A stretch of 24,259 nt of DNA from an uncultured Clostridia bacterium (GTDB lineage Bacteria > Bacillota > Clostridia > TANB77 > CAG-508). Position 1 is the first letter of the stretch. Each line of letters starts with the position of its first letter. The stretch covers positions 1-24,259 of the forward strand of contig CAQDYY010000013.1 in assembly GCA_948777935.1 (NCBI GenBank). The letters are read 5' to 3'. Shown here piece after piece: positions 1-5,628 of this stretch. Both the position numbers and the translations under genes were made by a program. The notes under the pieces were generated by a model. It made no database searches, was not told the DNA's origin, and worked only from the letters and a program-made list of their open reading frames with translations.

Positions 1-52
1 GTGCCGACAATACTTGTGGGTTACCCCGTTGGTAAGATAGGTTATCGCCAGG
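1..52 (+). rRNA. rrf: 5S ribosomal RNA, 3' part (cut by window edge)
   Basis: The first 52 bases match the 3' half of bacterial 5S rRNA: a GTGCCGA...ATACTTG segment, a G/C-rich pair of strands around positions 18-33, and the closing GCCAGG that pairs with the missing 5' end of the molecule. A T-run and a strong hairpin follow, as expected at the end of an rRNA operon. The 5' half lies outside the window. I considered an SRP or RNase P RNA end, but the 3' sequence fits 5S better. Confidence 0.8.
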
Positions 53-69
53 TTTTTTTTATTTATTTT

Positions 70-119
70 AAAATCGATACATTAGAAGTTTTAGATAAAC
101 CTTTAATGTATCGATTTTG
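70..119 (+). terminator. rRNA operon terminator hairpin
   Basis: A 15-bp perfect inverted repeat (70-84 with 104-118) follows the 5S end and a T-rich stretch at 53-69. The stem is AT-rich, with a CGAT core and a 19-base loop. It probably ends the rRNA transcript. Confidence 0.7.
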
Positions 120-148
120 TTTACTTTTATGTTTTTATATGATATAAT
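120..148 (+). promoter_or_regulatory. Promoter for the J-domain-like gene
   Basis: TTTACT at 120-125 and TATAAT at 143-148 are separated by 17 bases, starting just after the rRNA terminator. An AAAGGAAAG ribosome binding site follows before the ATG at 178. Confidence 0.6.
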
Positions 149-177
149 TTGTTATCATATACTGAAAGGAAAGTAAA

Positions 178-558
178 ATGGTTGATTATTATAAAATTTT
201 AAATTTAAGTATGCAGAAAAAAGAAGGAAAAATAACAGATGAATTAGTAAAAGAATATTATGATAAAGCGATGAAAAGAGTAAAAGAATATAATAATTTT
301 TTTGATGATGAAATTTTAAATGATGCATATATGGCTCTTGCAAATGAAAATGCTAGAAAGCATTATGATGAATTAATGATTATGCTAGAAACACATAAGC
401 AAACGAAAAAAGCACAAAGACAAGGAAAAATAAGCAACTTAAAATCTGCAATGCAAAATATGGCTAAAACTCCAGATACAGAAGAAATATTACATCAAAT
501 AAAAGAGAAAGCCAAAAAAAGTCATCCAATACAAAAGCCAGAAGAATTTCAAAGATAA
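178..558 (+). CDS. Degenerate J-domain-like protein
   Basis: The 126-residue product begins VDYYKILNLS and has NDAYMALANENARKHYDEL at about residues 47-65. This resembles the first and last helices of a DnaJ J-domain, which are typically DYYxxL and ...AYxxLxxxxxRxxYD. The central HPD motif that stimulates DnaK ATPase is not visible; a YYDKAMKRVKEY segment lies there instead. If it is a J-domain descendant, it should not act as a classical DnaK co-chaperone. The C-terminal half is lysine- and glutamine-rich and probably helical, with no membrane segment. It is the first gene after the rRNA operon and has its own promoter. The flavin reductase gene starts about 20 bases downstream, so the two are probably cotranscribed. 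Its role is unknown. Confidence 0.65.
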   Translation: MVDYYKILNLSMQKKEGKITDELVKEYYDKAMKRVKEYNNFFDDEILNDAYMALANENARKHYDELMIMLETHKQTKKAQRQGKISNLKSAMQNMAKTPDTEEILHQIKEKAKKSHPIQKPEEFQR

Positions 559-579
559 AATAGAGGGAGTTTGAAAATA

Positions 580-1168
580 ATGAGTAAAGTAATGTGGAAA
601 TCTGGAACATTTCTTTATCCAATACCAGCAGTTATGGTGTCTTGTGGAACAATGGAGAAATCTAATATTATAACAGTTGCATGGACAGGCATATTAAACA
701 CAAATCCAGCAATGGTATATATTAGTGTTAGACCTACTAGATATTCATATAACTTAATAAAAGAGCAAGGCGAATTTGTTATAAATCTTACAACAGAAAA
801 ATTAGCATATGCAACCGATTGGTGTCGGAGTAAAATCAGGAAAAGATGTAGACAAATTTGAAAGTATGCATTTAACAAAAGAAAAAGCAAACTTTGTTAG
901 ATGTCCATTAATAAAAGAAAGTCCTGTATCTGTAGAATGTAAGGTAAAAGAAATAAAAGAATTTGGAAGCCATCACATGTTTATTGCAGAAGTGCTATGT
1001 ATTAATGCAGACGATAAATACGTAAATGAAAAAGGTGCATTTGATATTGGTAAATGTAATTTAATTACATATGCAAATGGAGGATACTATAATTTAAACA
1101 AAAAGATTGGAAAATTTGGGTTTTCAGTAGAAAAGAAAAAAAATGCAAAAAAGTCAAGGAAAAAATGA
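580..1168 (+). CDS. Flavin reductase / flavoredoxin-like FMN-binding protein, read with a +1 shift at CGG
   Basis: The product is a flavin-reductase-like split-barrel protein of about 195 residues. It is recognisable from the N-terminal YPIPAVMVSCGT and TVAWTGILNTNPAMVYISVRP blocks, and from CGVKSGKDVDKF, the conserved segment of this family. The reading frame breaks inside that last block. The zero frame runs TGT-CGG-AGT and stops ten codons later, whereas skipping the C of CGG (826-828) gives Cys-Gly-Val and continues to the TGA at 1166-1168. I chose the ATG at 580 because GAGGGAG at 563-569 is well placed for it; a TTG at 571 is too close to that site. The C-terminus is lysine-rich and overlaps the terminator. 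The family binds FMN and reduces flavins or related acceptors; the substrate here is unknown. Confidence 0.82.
826..829 (+). other. CGGA +1 frameshift site 1
   Basis: In-frame CGG (codon 83 from the ATG at 580), followed by A. The preceding codon is TGT (Cys). Reading CGGA as one glycine restores the CGVKSG motif. Confidence 0.85.
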
Positions 1169-1187
1169 GGTTTTTCTTGACTTTTTT
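1147..1187 (+). terminator. Intrinsic terminator after the flavin reductase gene
   Basis: Inverted repeat: a left arm at 1147-1164 with core AAGTCAAGG and a right arm at 1171-1187 ending in a T-run. It overlaps the stop codon. Its right arm also carries the -35 box of the next promoter. Confidence 0.75.
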
Positions 1188-1205
1188 ATGTGTATGTGAT
1201 ATAGT
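1177..1205 (+). promoter_or_regulatory. Promoter of the rpmG-secE-nusG unit
   Basis: TTGACT at 1177-1182 and TATAGT at 1200-1205 with a 17-base spacer. The -35 box lies inside the upstream terminator stem. Confidence 0.65.
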
Positions 1206-1280
1206 ATTTTAGCATATTGTTTAAAACATATGCTCACATCGTTTAAAAAGGAAGCTAAAAGATTACGGAGGTGTATTTAA

Positions 1281-1445
1281 ATGGCTGCAAAAGGACCAAG
1301 AGAACATATAACATTAGAATGTACAGAATGTAAAAGAAGAAACTATGTAACTTCAAAAAATAAAAGAAACAATACAGACAGATTAGAGATTGTAAAGTAT
1401 TGTAAATTCTGTAAAACACGTACAACACATAAAGAAACAAAATAG
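1281..1445 (+). CDS. rpmG: Ribosomal protein bL33
   Basis: A 54-residue protein of the 50S subunit. The sequence begins MAAKGPREHITLECTECKRR and contains two CxxC pairs (CTEC near residues 14-17, CKFC near 41-44), so it is the zinc-binding form of L33. It has an ACGGAGGTG ribosome binding site at 1264-1272. It sits directly before secE and nusG, the usual Firmicute arrangement. The CGG in the upstream ribosome binding region is non-coding. The gene has no in-frame CGG. Confidence 0.93.
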   Translation: MAAKGPREHITLECTECKRRNYVTSKNKRNNTDRLEIVKYCKFCKTRTTHKETK

Positions 1446-1471
1446 ACAAGGCTATTTTTAGGAGGAATAAA

Positions 1472-1795
1472 ATGGCGAAAGTAGAAAAAGAAAAAAAAGA
1501 AAAGAAACATTTTTTTAAAGATTTCAAAGCAGAACTTAAAAAAGTTATTTGGCCAACACCAAAGCAGGTAATAAATAATACTACTGCAGTTATTACAATT
1601 GTGCTAATTACAGCATTAATTGTATTTGTGTTAGACTTAACTTTTGAAACATTAAATACACATGGAGTAGATAAACTAAAAGGCATTGTTAGTAAAGATG
1701 GAGGCAATGTGGTAGAAAATGTAGTAGATAACACTACAGATTCTAATACAATAGATACAAATACTACAGAAGAAAACACTGTTTCAAAAACTTAA
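1472..1795 (+). CDS. secE: Preprotein translocase subunit SecE with a long polar tail
   Basis: SecE is the small subunit that clamps SecY in the inner-membrane translocon. The conserved FKAELKKVIWPTPKQVINNT block (about residues 18-37) is followed by one hydrophobic segment, AVITIVLITALIVFVLDL. This is the minimal Firmicute SecE architecture. Most bacterial minimal SecE proteins end shortly after that helix. Here about 45 further residues follow, rich in Thr, Asn, Asp, Val and Glu and low in complexity. The start has an AGGAGG site at 1461-1466. The gene lies between rpmG and nusG with short gaps, in a shared operon. Confidence 0.92.
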   Translation: MAKVEKEKKEKKHFFKDFKAELKKVIWPTPKQVINNTTAVITIVLITALIVFVLDLTFETLNTHGVDKLKGIVSKDGGNVVENVVDNTTDSNTIDTNTTEENTVSKT

Positions 1796-1828
1796 AAAAG
1801 TTGTTTAAATAAGGAGGCTTTTAACAAT

Positions 1829-2359
1829 ATGTCTCAAGAAGAAAATACAGAAGCTAGATGGTATGTTGTACATACTTATTCTGGATATGAAAATAAAGTA
1901 AAAACAGACCTTGAAAAAACAATTAAAAATAGAGAACTTGAAGAATATTTCTTTGAAATTATTGTTCCAATGGAAGAACAAATTGAAATTAAAGATGGAA
2001 AAAGAAAAACTAATTTAAAAAAGGTTTTTCCAGGTTATGTTTTAATAAAAATGATTGTAACAGAAGAAACATGGTATATAGTAAGAAATACAAGAGGGGT
2101 AACAGGATTTGTTGGTTCAGGGTCAGATCCAATTCCACTTACAGATGAAGAAATACGCAATATGGGATTTGACGAAACACCAATAGAGGTAGATTATGAT
2201 GTTAATGATTCTGTTAAAGTAATTAATGGACCACTTATTGATTTTATTGGTGTTGTTCAGGAAATTAACAAAGAAAAACACAAAGTAAAAGTGCTAATAT
2301 CTATGTTTGGAAGAGAGACACCAGTTGATTTGGAGTTCTCTCAACTCCAAAAAGTCTAG
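1829..2359 (+). CDS. nusG: Transcription termination/antitermination factor NusG
   Basis: The 176-residue product has the NusG N-terminal (NGN) domain: ARWYVVHTYSGYENKVK near the start, and VFPGYVLIKM and TRGVTGFVGS in the middle. The C-terminal KOW domain includes DSVKVINGPLIDFIGVVQEI and ends at LQKV. NusG binds RNA polymerase and couples transcription to Rho or to the ribosome. An AAGGAGG site lies at 1811-1817. The stop is followed after one base by a long hairpin repeat (2361-2481), which separates nusG from rplK. Confidence 0.95.
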   Translation: MSQEENTEARWYVVHTYSGYENKVKTDLEKTIKNRELEEYFFEIIVPMEEQIEIKDGKRKTNLKKVFPGYVLIKMIVTEETWYIVRNTRGVTGFVGSGSDPIPLTDEEIRNMGFDETPIEVDYDVNDSVKVINGPLIDFIGVVQEINKEKHKVKVLISMFGRETPVDLEFSQLQKV

Positions 2360-2360
2360 T

Positions 2361-2481
2361 TAAACAAATGAAAAACGTCGTCTAACTGCGTTAGTCATCG
2401 CAAAAAAATCCTCGGCGTACCAGTGTACGCCTGCGGTTTTTTAGCTCGACTGCCTTGTTATACTCGTTTTTGATTTGTTTA
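2361..2481 (+). repeat. Covarying palindromic repeat, copy 1 (nusG-rplK gap)
   Basis: A roughly 120-base imperfect palindrome. The basal stem is 2361-2377 with 2465-2481 (one G/G mismatch). The apical stem is GGCGTAC/GTACGCC. It starts one base after the nusG stop. Related copies are at 2975-3098 and 4616-4749. The core is shared, but the outer stem sequence differs between copies while staying complementary. Confidence 0.8.
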
Positions 2482-2545
2482 GAAAATTATATATTGTTTT
2501 AAATTTTAATAATATAAAAGTTCGATTTGAAGGTAGGTGAAAAAG

Positions 2546-2974
2546 ATGGCAGAGAAAGAGATTTCAAATGTAATTAAATTACAAATTGAAGCAGGAAAAG
2601 CAACTCCAGCTCCACCAGTAGGACCAGCTTTAGGTTCAAGTGGTGTTAATATTATGCAATTTGTAAAAGAATTTAATGATAGAACAGCAAACCAACCAGG
2701 AATGATTATACCAGTTGTAATTACAGTTTATAAAGATAAATCTTTTGAATTTATTACAAAAGTTCCACCAGTTGCTGTATTAATTAAAAAAGCATTAAAA
2801 ATTGAAAAAGGTTCTGGAAAACCAAATAAAGATAAAGTTGCAAAAATAACAAAGGAACAAGTAAAACAAATTGCAGAAACAAAAATGGAAGATTTAAATG
2901 CTGCATCAATAGAAGCAGCTATGAGTATGGTGGCAGGGACAGCGCGTAGTATGGGTGTTGTCGTTACTGACTAG
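2546..2974 (+). CDS. rplK: Ribosomal protein uL11
   Basis: The 142-residue product binds 23S rRNA at the GTPase-associated centre. Diagnostic blocks are IKLQIEAGKATPAPPVGPALG at the N-terminus, GVNIMQFVKEFND, and GTARSMGVVV at the C-terminus. The ATG at 2546 gives the usual L11 length and is preceded by AGGTAGGTG. An in-frame GTG at 2537 lies within that site and is unlikely to be the start. Hairpin repeats flank the gene on both sides. Confidence 0.95.
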   Translation: MAEKEISNVIKLQIEAGKATPAPPVGPALGSSGVNIMQFVKEFNDRTANQPGMIIPVVITVYKDKSFEFITKVPPVAVLIKKALKIEKGSGKPNKDKVAKITKEQVKQIAETKMEDLNAASIEAAMSMVAGTARSMGVVVTD

Positions 2975-3098
2975 AAAATTAAATGAAAAACGTCGTCTAA
3001 CTGCGTTAGTCATCACATAAAAAATCCTCGACGTACCAACGTACGCCTCCGGTTTTTTAGTTCGACTGCCTTGTTATACTCGTTTTTGATTTAATTTT
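2975..3098 (+). repeat. Covarying palindromic repeat, copy 2 (rplK-rplA gap)
   Basis: Second copy of the palindrome, beginning at the base after the rplK stop. The basal stem 2975-2992 pairs with 3081-3098. Its outer bases match the AAAATTAAAT flank rather than the AAACAAAT flank of copy 1, so the ends differ but remain paired. Confidence 0.8.
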
Positions 3099-3111
3099 CA
3101 GAAGCCATAGT

Positions 3112-3205
3112 ATTAAAAGATAGTACTACTCGCTTTTGATTAAAATTTTAGAAGTTAAAAGTTTAAGTAGAGAAAAACAATACTTGCTTTTGATTAAAAG
3201 TTAAA
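3112..3205 (+). repeat. Tandem remnants of the repeat's right end
   Basis: Two further copies of the right-end sequence TACTYGCTTTTGATTAAAA (near 3126-3145 and 3181-3199) follow copy 2 in direct orientation, with AGAAGTTAAAAG-like sequence between. The rest of the gap up to the rplA ribosome binding site is AT-rich and holds nothing else I recognise. Confidence 0.55.
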
Positions 3206-3256
3206 TAAAAATAGTGGGAGAATAGAAATATTCGTTATTACCAAAGGAGGATTAAA

Positions 3257-3940
3257 ATGAAACATGGAAAAAGATATGAAGAAGCTGCAAAATTAGTAGA
3301 TTCTTCAAAAATGTATGAACCAAAGGAAGCTTTAGAATTAGTAGAAAAGTTTCCAAAAACAAAGTTTGATGAAACAGTTGAATTACATGTTAAATTAGGA
3401 GTAGATTCAAAACATGCAGACCAACAAGTTAGAGGTACAGTAGTACTTCCAAATGGAACTGGTAAAACATTAAGAGTTTTAGTATTTGCAAAAGGTGATA
3501 AGGCAAAAGAAGCTGAAGCAGCTGGAGCAGATTTTGTTGGAGCAGAAGAGTTAATTCCTAAAATTGAAAAGGAAAATTGGTTTGAATATGACGTTATTGT
3601 TGCAACACCAGATATGATGGGTGTTGTAGGAAGACTAGGTAAGGTATTAGGACCAAAAGGATTAATGCCAAACCCTAAATCTGGAACAGTAACTATGGAT
3701 GTTACAAAAGCAATTGCTGAAATCAAATCTGGTAAAGTAGAATATCGTTTAGATAAAACAAACATTATTCACTTAGGATTTGGAAAAGTATCATTTGGTG
3801 CAGAAAAATTACTACAAAACTATGAAACAGTAATTGAAGCTATTATAAAAGCAAAACCAGCTGCAGCAAAAGGTCAATATATTAGAAGTGTTGCTATAAC
3901 AACAACTATGGGACCAAGCGTATATATAAATCAAAAATAG
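3257..3940 (+). CDS. rplA: Ribosomal protein uL1
   Basis: A 227-residue L1 stalk protein of the 50S subunit. It begins MKHGKRYEEAAKLVD and contains ETVELHVKLGVD, VRGTVVLPNGTGKT and MGVVGRLGKVLGPKGLMPNPK, the family signature. The C-terminal RSVAITTTMGPSVYI is also typical. AAAGGAGG at 3241-3248 serves the ATG. In many bacteria L1 represses its own operon, but I see no clear L1-binding mimic here. A structured L10 leader follows immediately. Confidence 0.95.
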   Translation: MKHGKRYEEAAKLVDSSKMYEPKEALELVEKFPKTKFDETVELHVKLGVDSKHADQQVRGTVVLPNGTGKTLRVLVFAKGDKAKEAEAAGADFVGAEELIPKIEKENWFEYDVIVATPDMMGVVGRLGKVLGPKGLMPNPKSGTVTMDVTKAIAEIKSGKVEYRLDKTNIIHLGFGKVSFGAEKLLQNYETVIEAIIKAKPAAAKGQYIRSVAITTTMGPSVYINQK

Positions 3941-3966
3941 GTTTAGATAATTTATATAATAAAATA

Positions 3967-4072
3967 TAGCCAAAGACAGTAGGCAATATTGTAAGTCCTA
4001 CCGAGGTATAAAAATGATCGGATTAAACGACTTTATTATGCCTTGCAAAGGCTATATAAAGTCGTTTTATTA
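3967..4072 (+). promoter_or_regulatory. Ribosomal protein L10 leader (probable)
   Basis: The segment between rplA and rplJ has the features of the Firmicute L10 leader: a structured region AGTAGGCAATATTGTAAGTC followed by CTACCGAGGTATAA, then a terminator-like hairpin (AAACGACTTTA at 4024-4034 with TAAAGTCGTTT near 4057-4067) ending in T-rich sequence. L10(L12)4 complex binding to this leader is known to control rplJL expression by feedback. The assignment is from position and pattern. A covariance-model search would settle it. Confidence 0.75.
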
Positions 4073-4111
4073 AATTTCTAATATAAAAAATTTTAGAGGA
4101 GGTGAAACTAA

Positions 4112-4612
4112 ATGGCAAATGAAAAGATTATTAAACAAAAAGCAGAAGAAGTAAAAGCATTAGCTAGTGAGATTAAAGAAGCAAAACTAGTACTTTTAAC
4201 AGATTACAGAGGAATTAATGTTACAGATGTAACAAGTTTAAGAAGCACTTTAAGAAAAACAAATTCTGATTATAAAGTAATCAAAAACAATATTACAAGA
4301 AGAGCATTAGCAGAATGTGGATTAGAAGGTTTAGATGAGGCATTACTTGGACCAACAGCAGTTATTATAGGAAAAGAAGATTACCTAGAACCTGCAAAAG
4401 CAATTTATGAATTTACAAAAAAGAATGATTTTTATAAAATTAAAGGCGGAATTGTAGAGGGAAAAGTAATGACAGCTGAAGAAATAATTACTTTAGCAAA
4501 ACTTCCATCAAGAGAAACATTACTATCTATGCTTGCTGGAGCTTTACTTGGAAATATTTCAAAACTTGCAGTTGCACTTGAACAAGTTAGATTGCAAAAA
4601 GAAAACGCTTAA
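4112..4612 (+). CDS. rplJ: Ribosomal protein uL10
   Basis: A 166-residue stalk-base protein that anchors L7/L12 dimers. The N-terminal domain contains VLLTDYRGINVTDVTSLRS and SDYKVIKNNITRRALAE; then come GPTAVIIG and FYKIKGGIVEGK. The C-terminal helix for L12 binding ends SKLAVALEQVRLQKENA. An AGGAGGTG site at 4096-4103 precedes the ATG. It is the second gene after rplA and lies under the L10 leader. The stop is followed within four bases by the third palindromic repeat. Confidence 0.95.
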   Translation: MANEKIIKQKAEEVKALASEIKEAKLVLLTDYRGINVTDVTSLRSTLRKTNSDYKVIKNNITRRALAECGLEGLDEALLGPTAVIIGKEDYLEPAKAIYEFTKKNDFYKIKGGIVEGKVMTAEEIITLAKLPSRETLLSMLAGALLGNISKLAVALEQVRLQKENA

Positions 4613-4615
4613 TAT

Positions 4616-4749
4616 AAAACTAATGAAAAGCTTCGTCTTACGTTGTTAATTTTAATTAAAAAATCCTCGACGTACCAACCGTATGCCTTCGGTATTTTTA
4701 ATTAAAATTGCCTAGTAATACTCGCTTTTGATTAGTTTTGATAGCCAAA
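4616..4749 (+). repeat. Covarying palindromic repeat, copy 3 (rplJ-rplL gap)
   Basis: Third copy. The basal stem AAAACTAATGAAAAGC (4616-4631) pairs with 4734-4749. The internal stem differs from copies 1 and 2 (an AATTTTAATTAAAAA type instead of GCAAAAAAA) but remains complementary to its own partner. The remaining 120 bases up to rplL are AT-rich, with short repeats of TCTAATATCTA, and hold no other recognisable element. Confidence 0.78.
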
Positions 4750-4873
4750 AAATATTAATTAGAGTGGTGAACTTATATCACTAAAATATAAAATAAAAAA
4801 GAAGTACATATTATGTTAGTTAAATCTAATATCTAACCTCTAATATCTAGCTTCTAATATAGGAGGATTAAAA

Positions 4874-5242
4874 ATGAATAAAGAAGAAATGATTGAAGAA
4901 ATCAAAAAAATGACAGTAGTAGAATTAGCTGATTTAGTAAAAGCAATAGAAGAAGAATTTGGAGTATCTGCAGTAGCAGCAGCGGCACCAGCAGCTGGAG
5001 GAGCAGCAGCAGGAGCTGCAGCAGAAGAAAAATCTTCATTTGATGTAGTATTAAAAGATGCAGGAGCAAACAAAATCCAAGTTATCAAAGTAGTTAGAGA
5101 TGCAACAGGATTAGGATTAAAAGAAGCTAAAGAATTAGTTGATGGAGCTCCAAAAACAGTTAAAGAAGGAGTAGCTAAAGAAGAAGCTGAAGAATTAAAA
5201 GCTAAATTTACAGAAGCTGGAGCAGTTGTAGAACTTGCTTAA
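4874..5242 (+). CDS. rplL: Ribosomal protein bL12 (L7/L12)
   Basis: A 122-residue stalk protein that recruits translational GTPases. The N-terminal dimerisation domain (KEEMIEEIKKMTVVELADLVKAIEE) is joined through an Ala/Gly-rich hinge (about residues 34-51) to the C-terminal domain with KIQVIKVVRDATGLGLKEAK and VEGAPKTVK-like sequence. The start has an AGGAGG site. A strong bidirectional hairpin follows. rpoB, the usual next gene in Firmicutes, is not present; the next gene is a minus-strand regulator. Confidence 0.96.
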   Translation: MNKEEMIEEIKKMTVVELADLVKAIEEEFGVSAVAAAAPAAGGAAAGAAAEEKSSFDVVLKDAGANKIQVIKVVRDATGLGLKEAKELVDGAPKTVKEGVAKEEAEELKAKFTEAGAVVELA

Positions 5243-5259
5243 TTTAATATAGAAAATGG

Positions 5260-5290
5260 AAAAGCAATGAAATTTGATTTCATTGCTTTT
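5260..5290. terminator. Bidirectional terminator between rplL and the XRE gene
   Basis: A 14-bp perfect inverted repeat, AAAAGCAATGAAAT (5260-5273) with its complement at 5277-5290, and a three-base loop. It has T-runs on both strands, so it can end rplL on the plus strand and the XRE gene on the minus strand. The XRE stop codon lies in the right arm. Confidence 0.8.
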
Positions 5291-5471
5291 TTAAATATGC
5301 TAGTATTTCTTCGTCTGATATATTTAGCACTTTAATAATTTTTTTTAAAGTTTTAACAGTAGTGTTTTCTTCATTATATTCTAAACGCTGCATATGTCGC
5401 CAACTAATATCTAATTTTTCAGCAAGTTCTTCTTGCGTCAAACCATTTTTAATTCTGTTTTCACGTATCAT
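5280..5471 (-). CDS. Small XRE-family helix-turn-helix regulator
   Basis: A 63-residue protein consisting of a single Cro/C1-type HTH: IRENRIKNGLTQEELAEKL (helices 1-2), DISWRHMQRLE (recognition region) and a C-terminal LKKIIKVLNISDEEILAYL. It is a DNA-binding repressor or activator. I chose the ATG at 5471 because a GGAGG lies seven bases upstream on the minus strand; the longer frame from 5483 includes that site. It is divergent from the prepilin-like gene at 5629. The space between them carries ATGACA-TGTCAT palindromes around a strong promoter, so it probably controls that gene and itself. Confidence 0.85.
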   Translation of the reverse strand: MIRENRIKNGLTQEELAEKLDISWRHMQRLEYNEENTTVKTLKKIIKVLNISDEEILAYLKKQ

Positions 5472-5534
5472 AATAACCTCCATTAGACTAATATATTCTA
5501 CCAGACAATTATGTCATATAGATATATGCAAAAA

Positions 5535-5552
5535 CATGACAAAAATGTCGTT
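5535..5552. promoter_or_regulatory. Candidate operator 1 (ATGACA-N4-TGTC type)
   Basis: CATGACAAAAATGTCG at 5535-5550 is a near-palindrome with the same core as operator 2. It lies upstream of the -35 box of the divergent promoter. The XRE protein is the likely ligand; that is inferred from position. Confidence 0.6.
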
Positions 5553-5558
5553 AAATCA

Positions 5559-5587
5559 TTGACAAAAGTATATGCAATTTATATAAT
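5559..5587 (+). promoter_or_regulatory. Promoter of the prepilin-like gene
   Basis: TTGACA at 5559-5564, a 17-base spacer and TATAAT at 5582-5587. This is a consensus promoter bracketed by two palindromic operators. Confidence 0.8.
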
Positions 5588-5590
5588 AAT

Positions 5591-5608
5591 TATGACAAAA
5601 ATGTCATA
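5591..5608. promoter_or_regulatory. Candidate operator 2 (perfect palindrome)
   Basis: TATGACA-AAAA-TGTCATA is a perfect 7+4+7 inverted repeat starting four bases after the -10 box and covering the expected start of transcription. Binding here would block the prepilin-like promoter. Confidence 0.7.
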
Positions 5609-5628
5609 AAAGGAGGAAACGAAAGAAA

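Noticed and set aside
1..60. SRP RNA, tmRNA or RNase P RNA 3' end
   Set aside because: The sequence up to GCCAGG and the following terminator fits the 3' half of 5S rRNA better.
1255..1779. Long minus-strand open frame opposite rpmG-secE
   Set aside because: It is a shadow of AT-rich coding sequence on the plus strand, with no ribosome binding site and no recognisable protein.
2537..2545. GTG start for rplK
   Set aside because: It falls inside the ribosome binding site of the ATG at 2546, which gives the normal L11 N-terminus.
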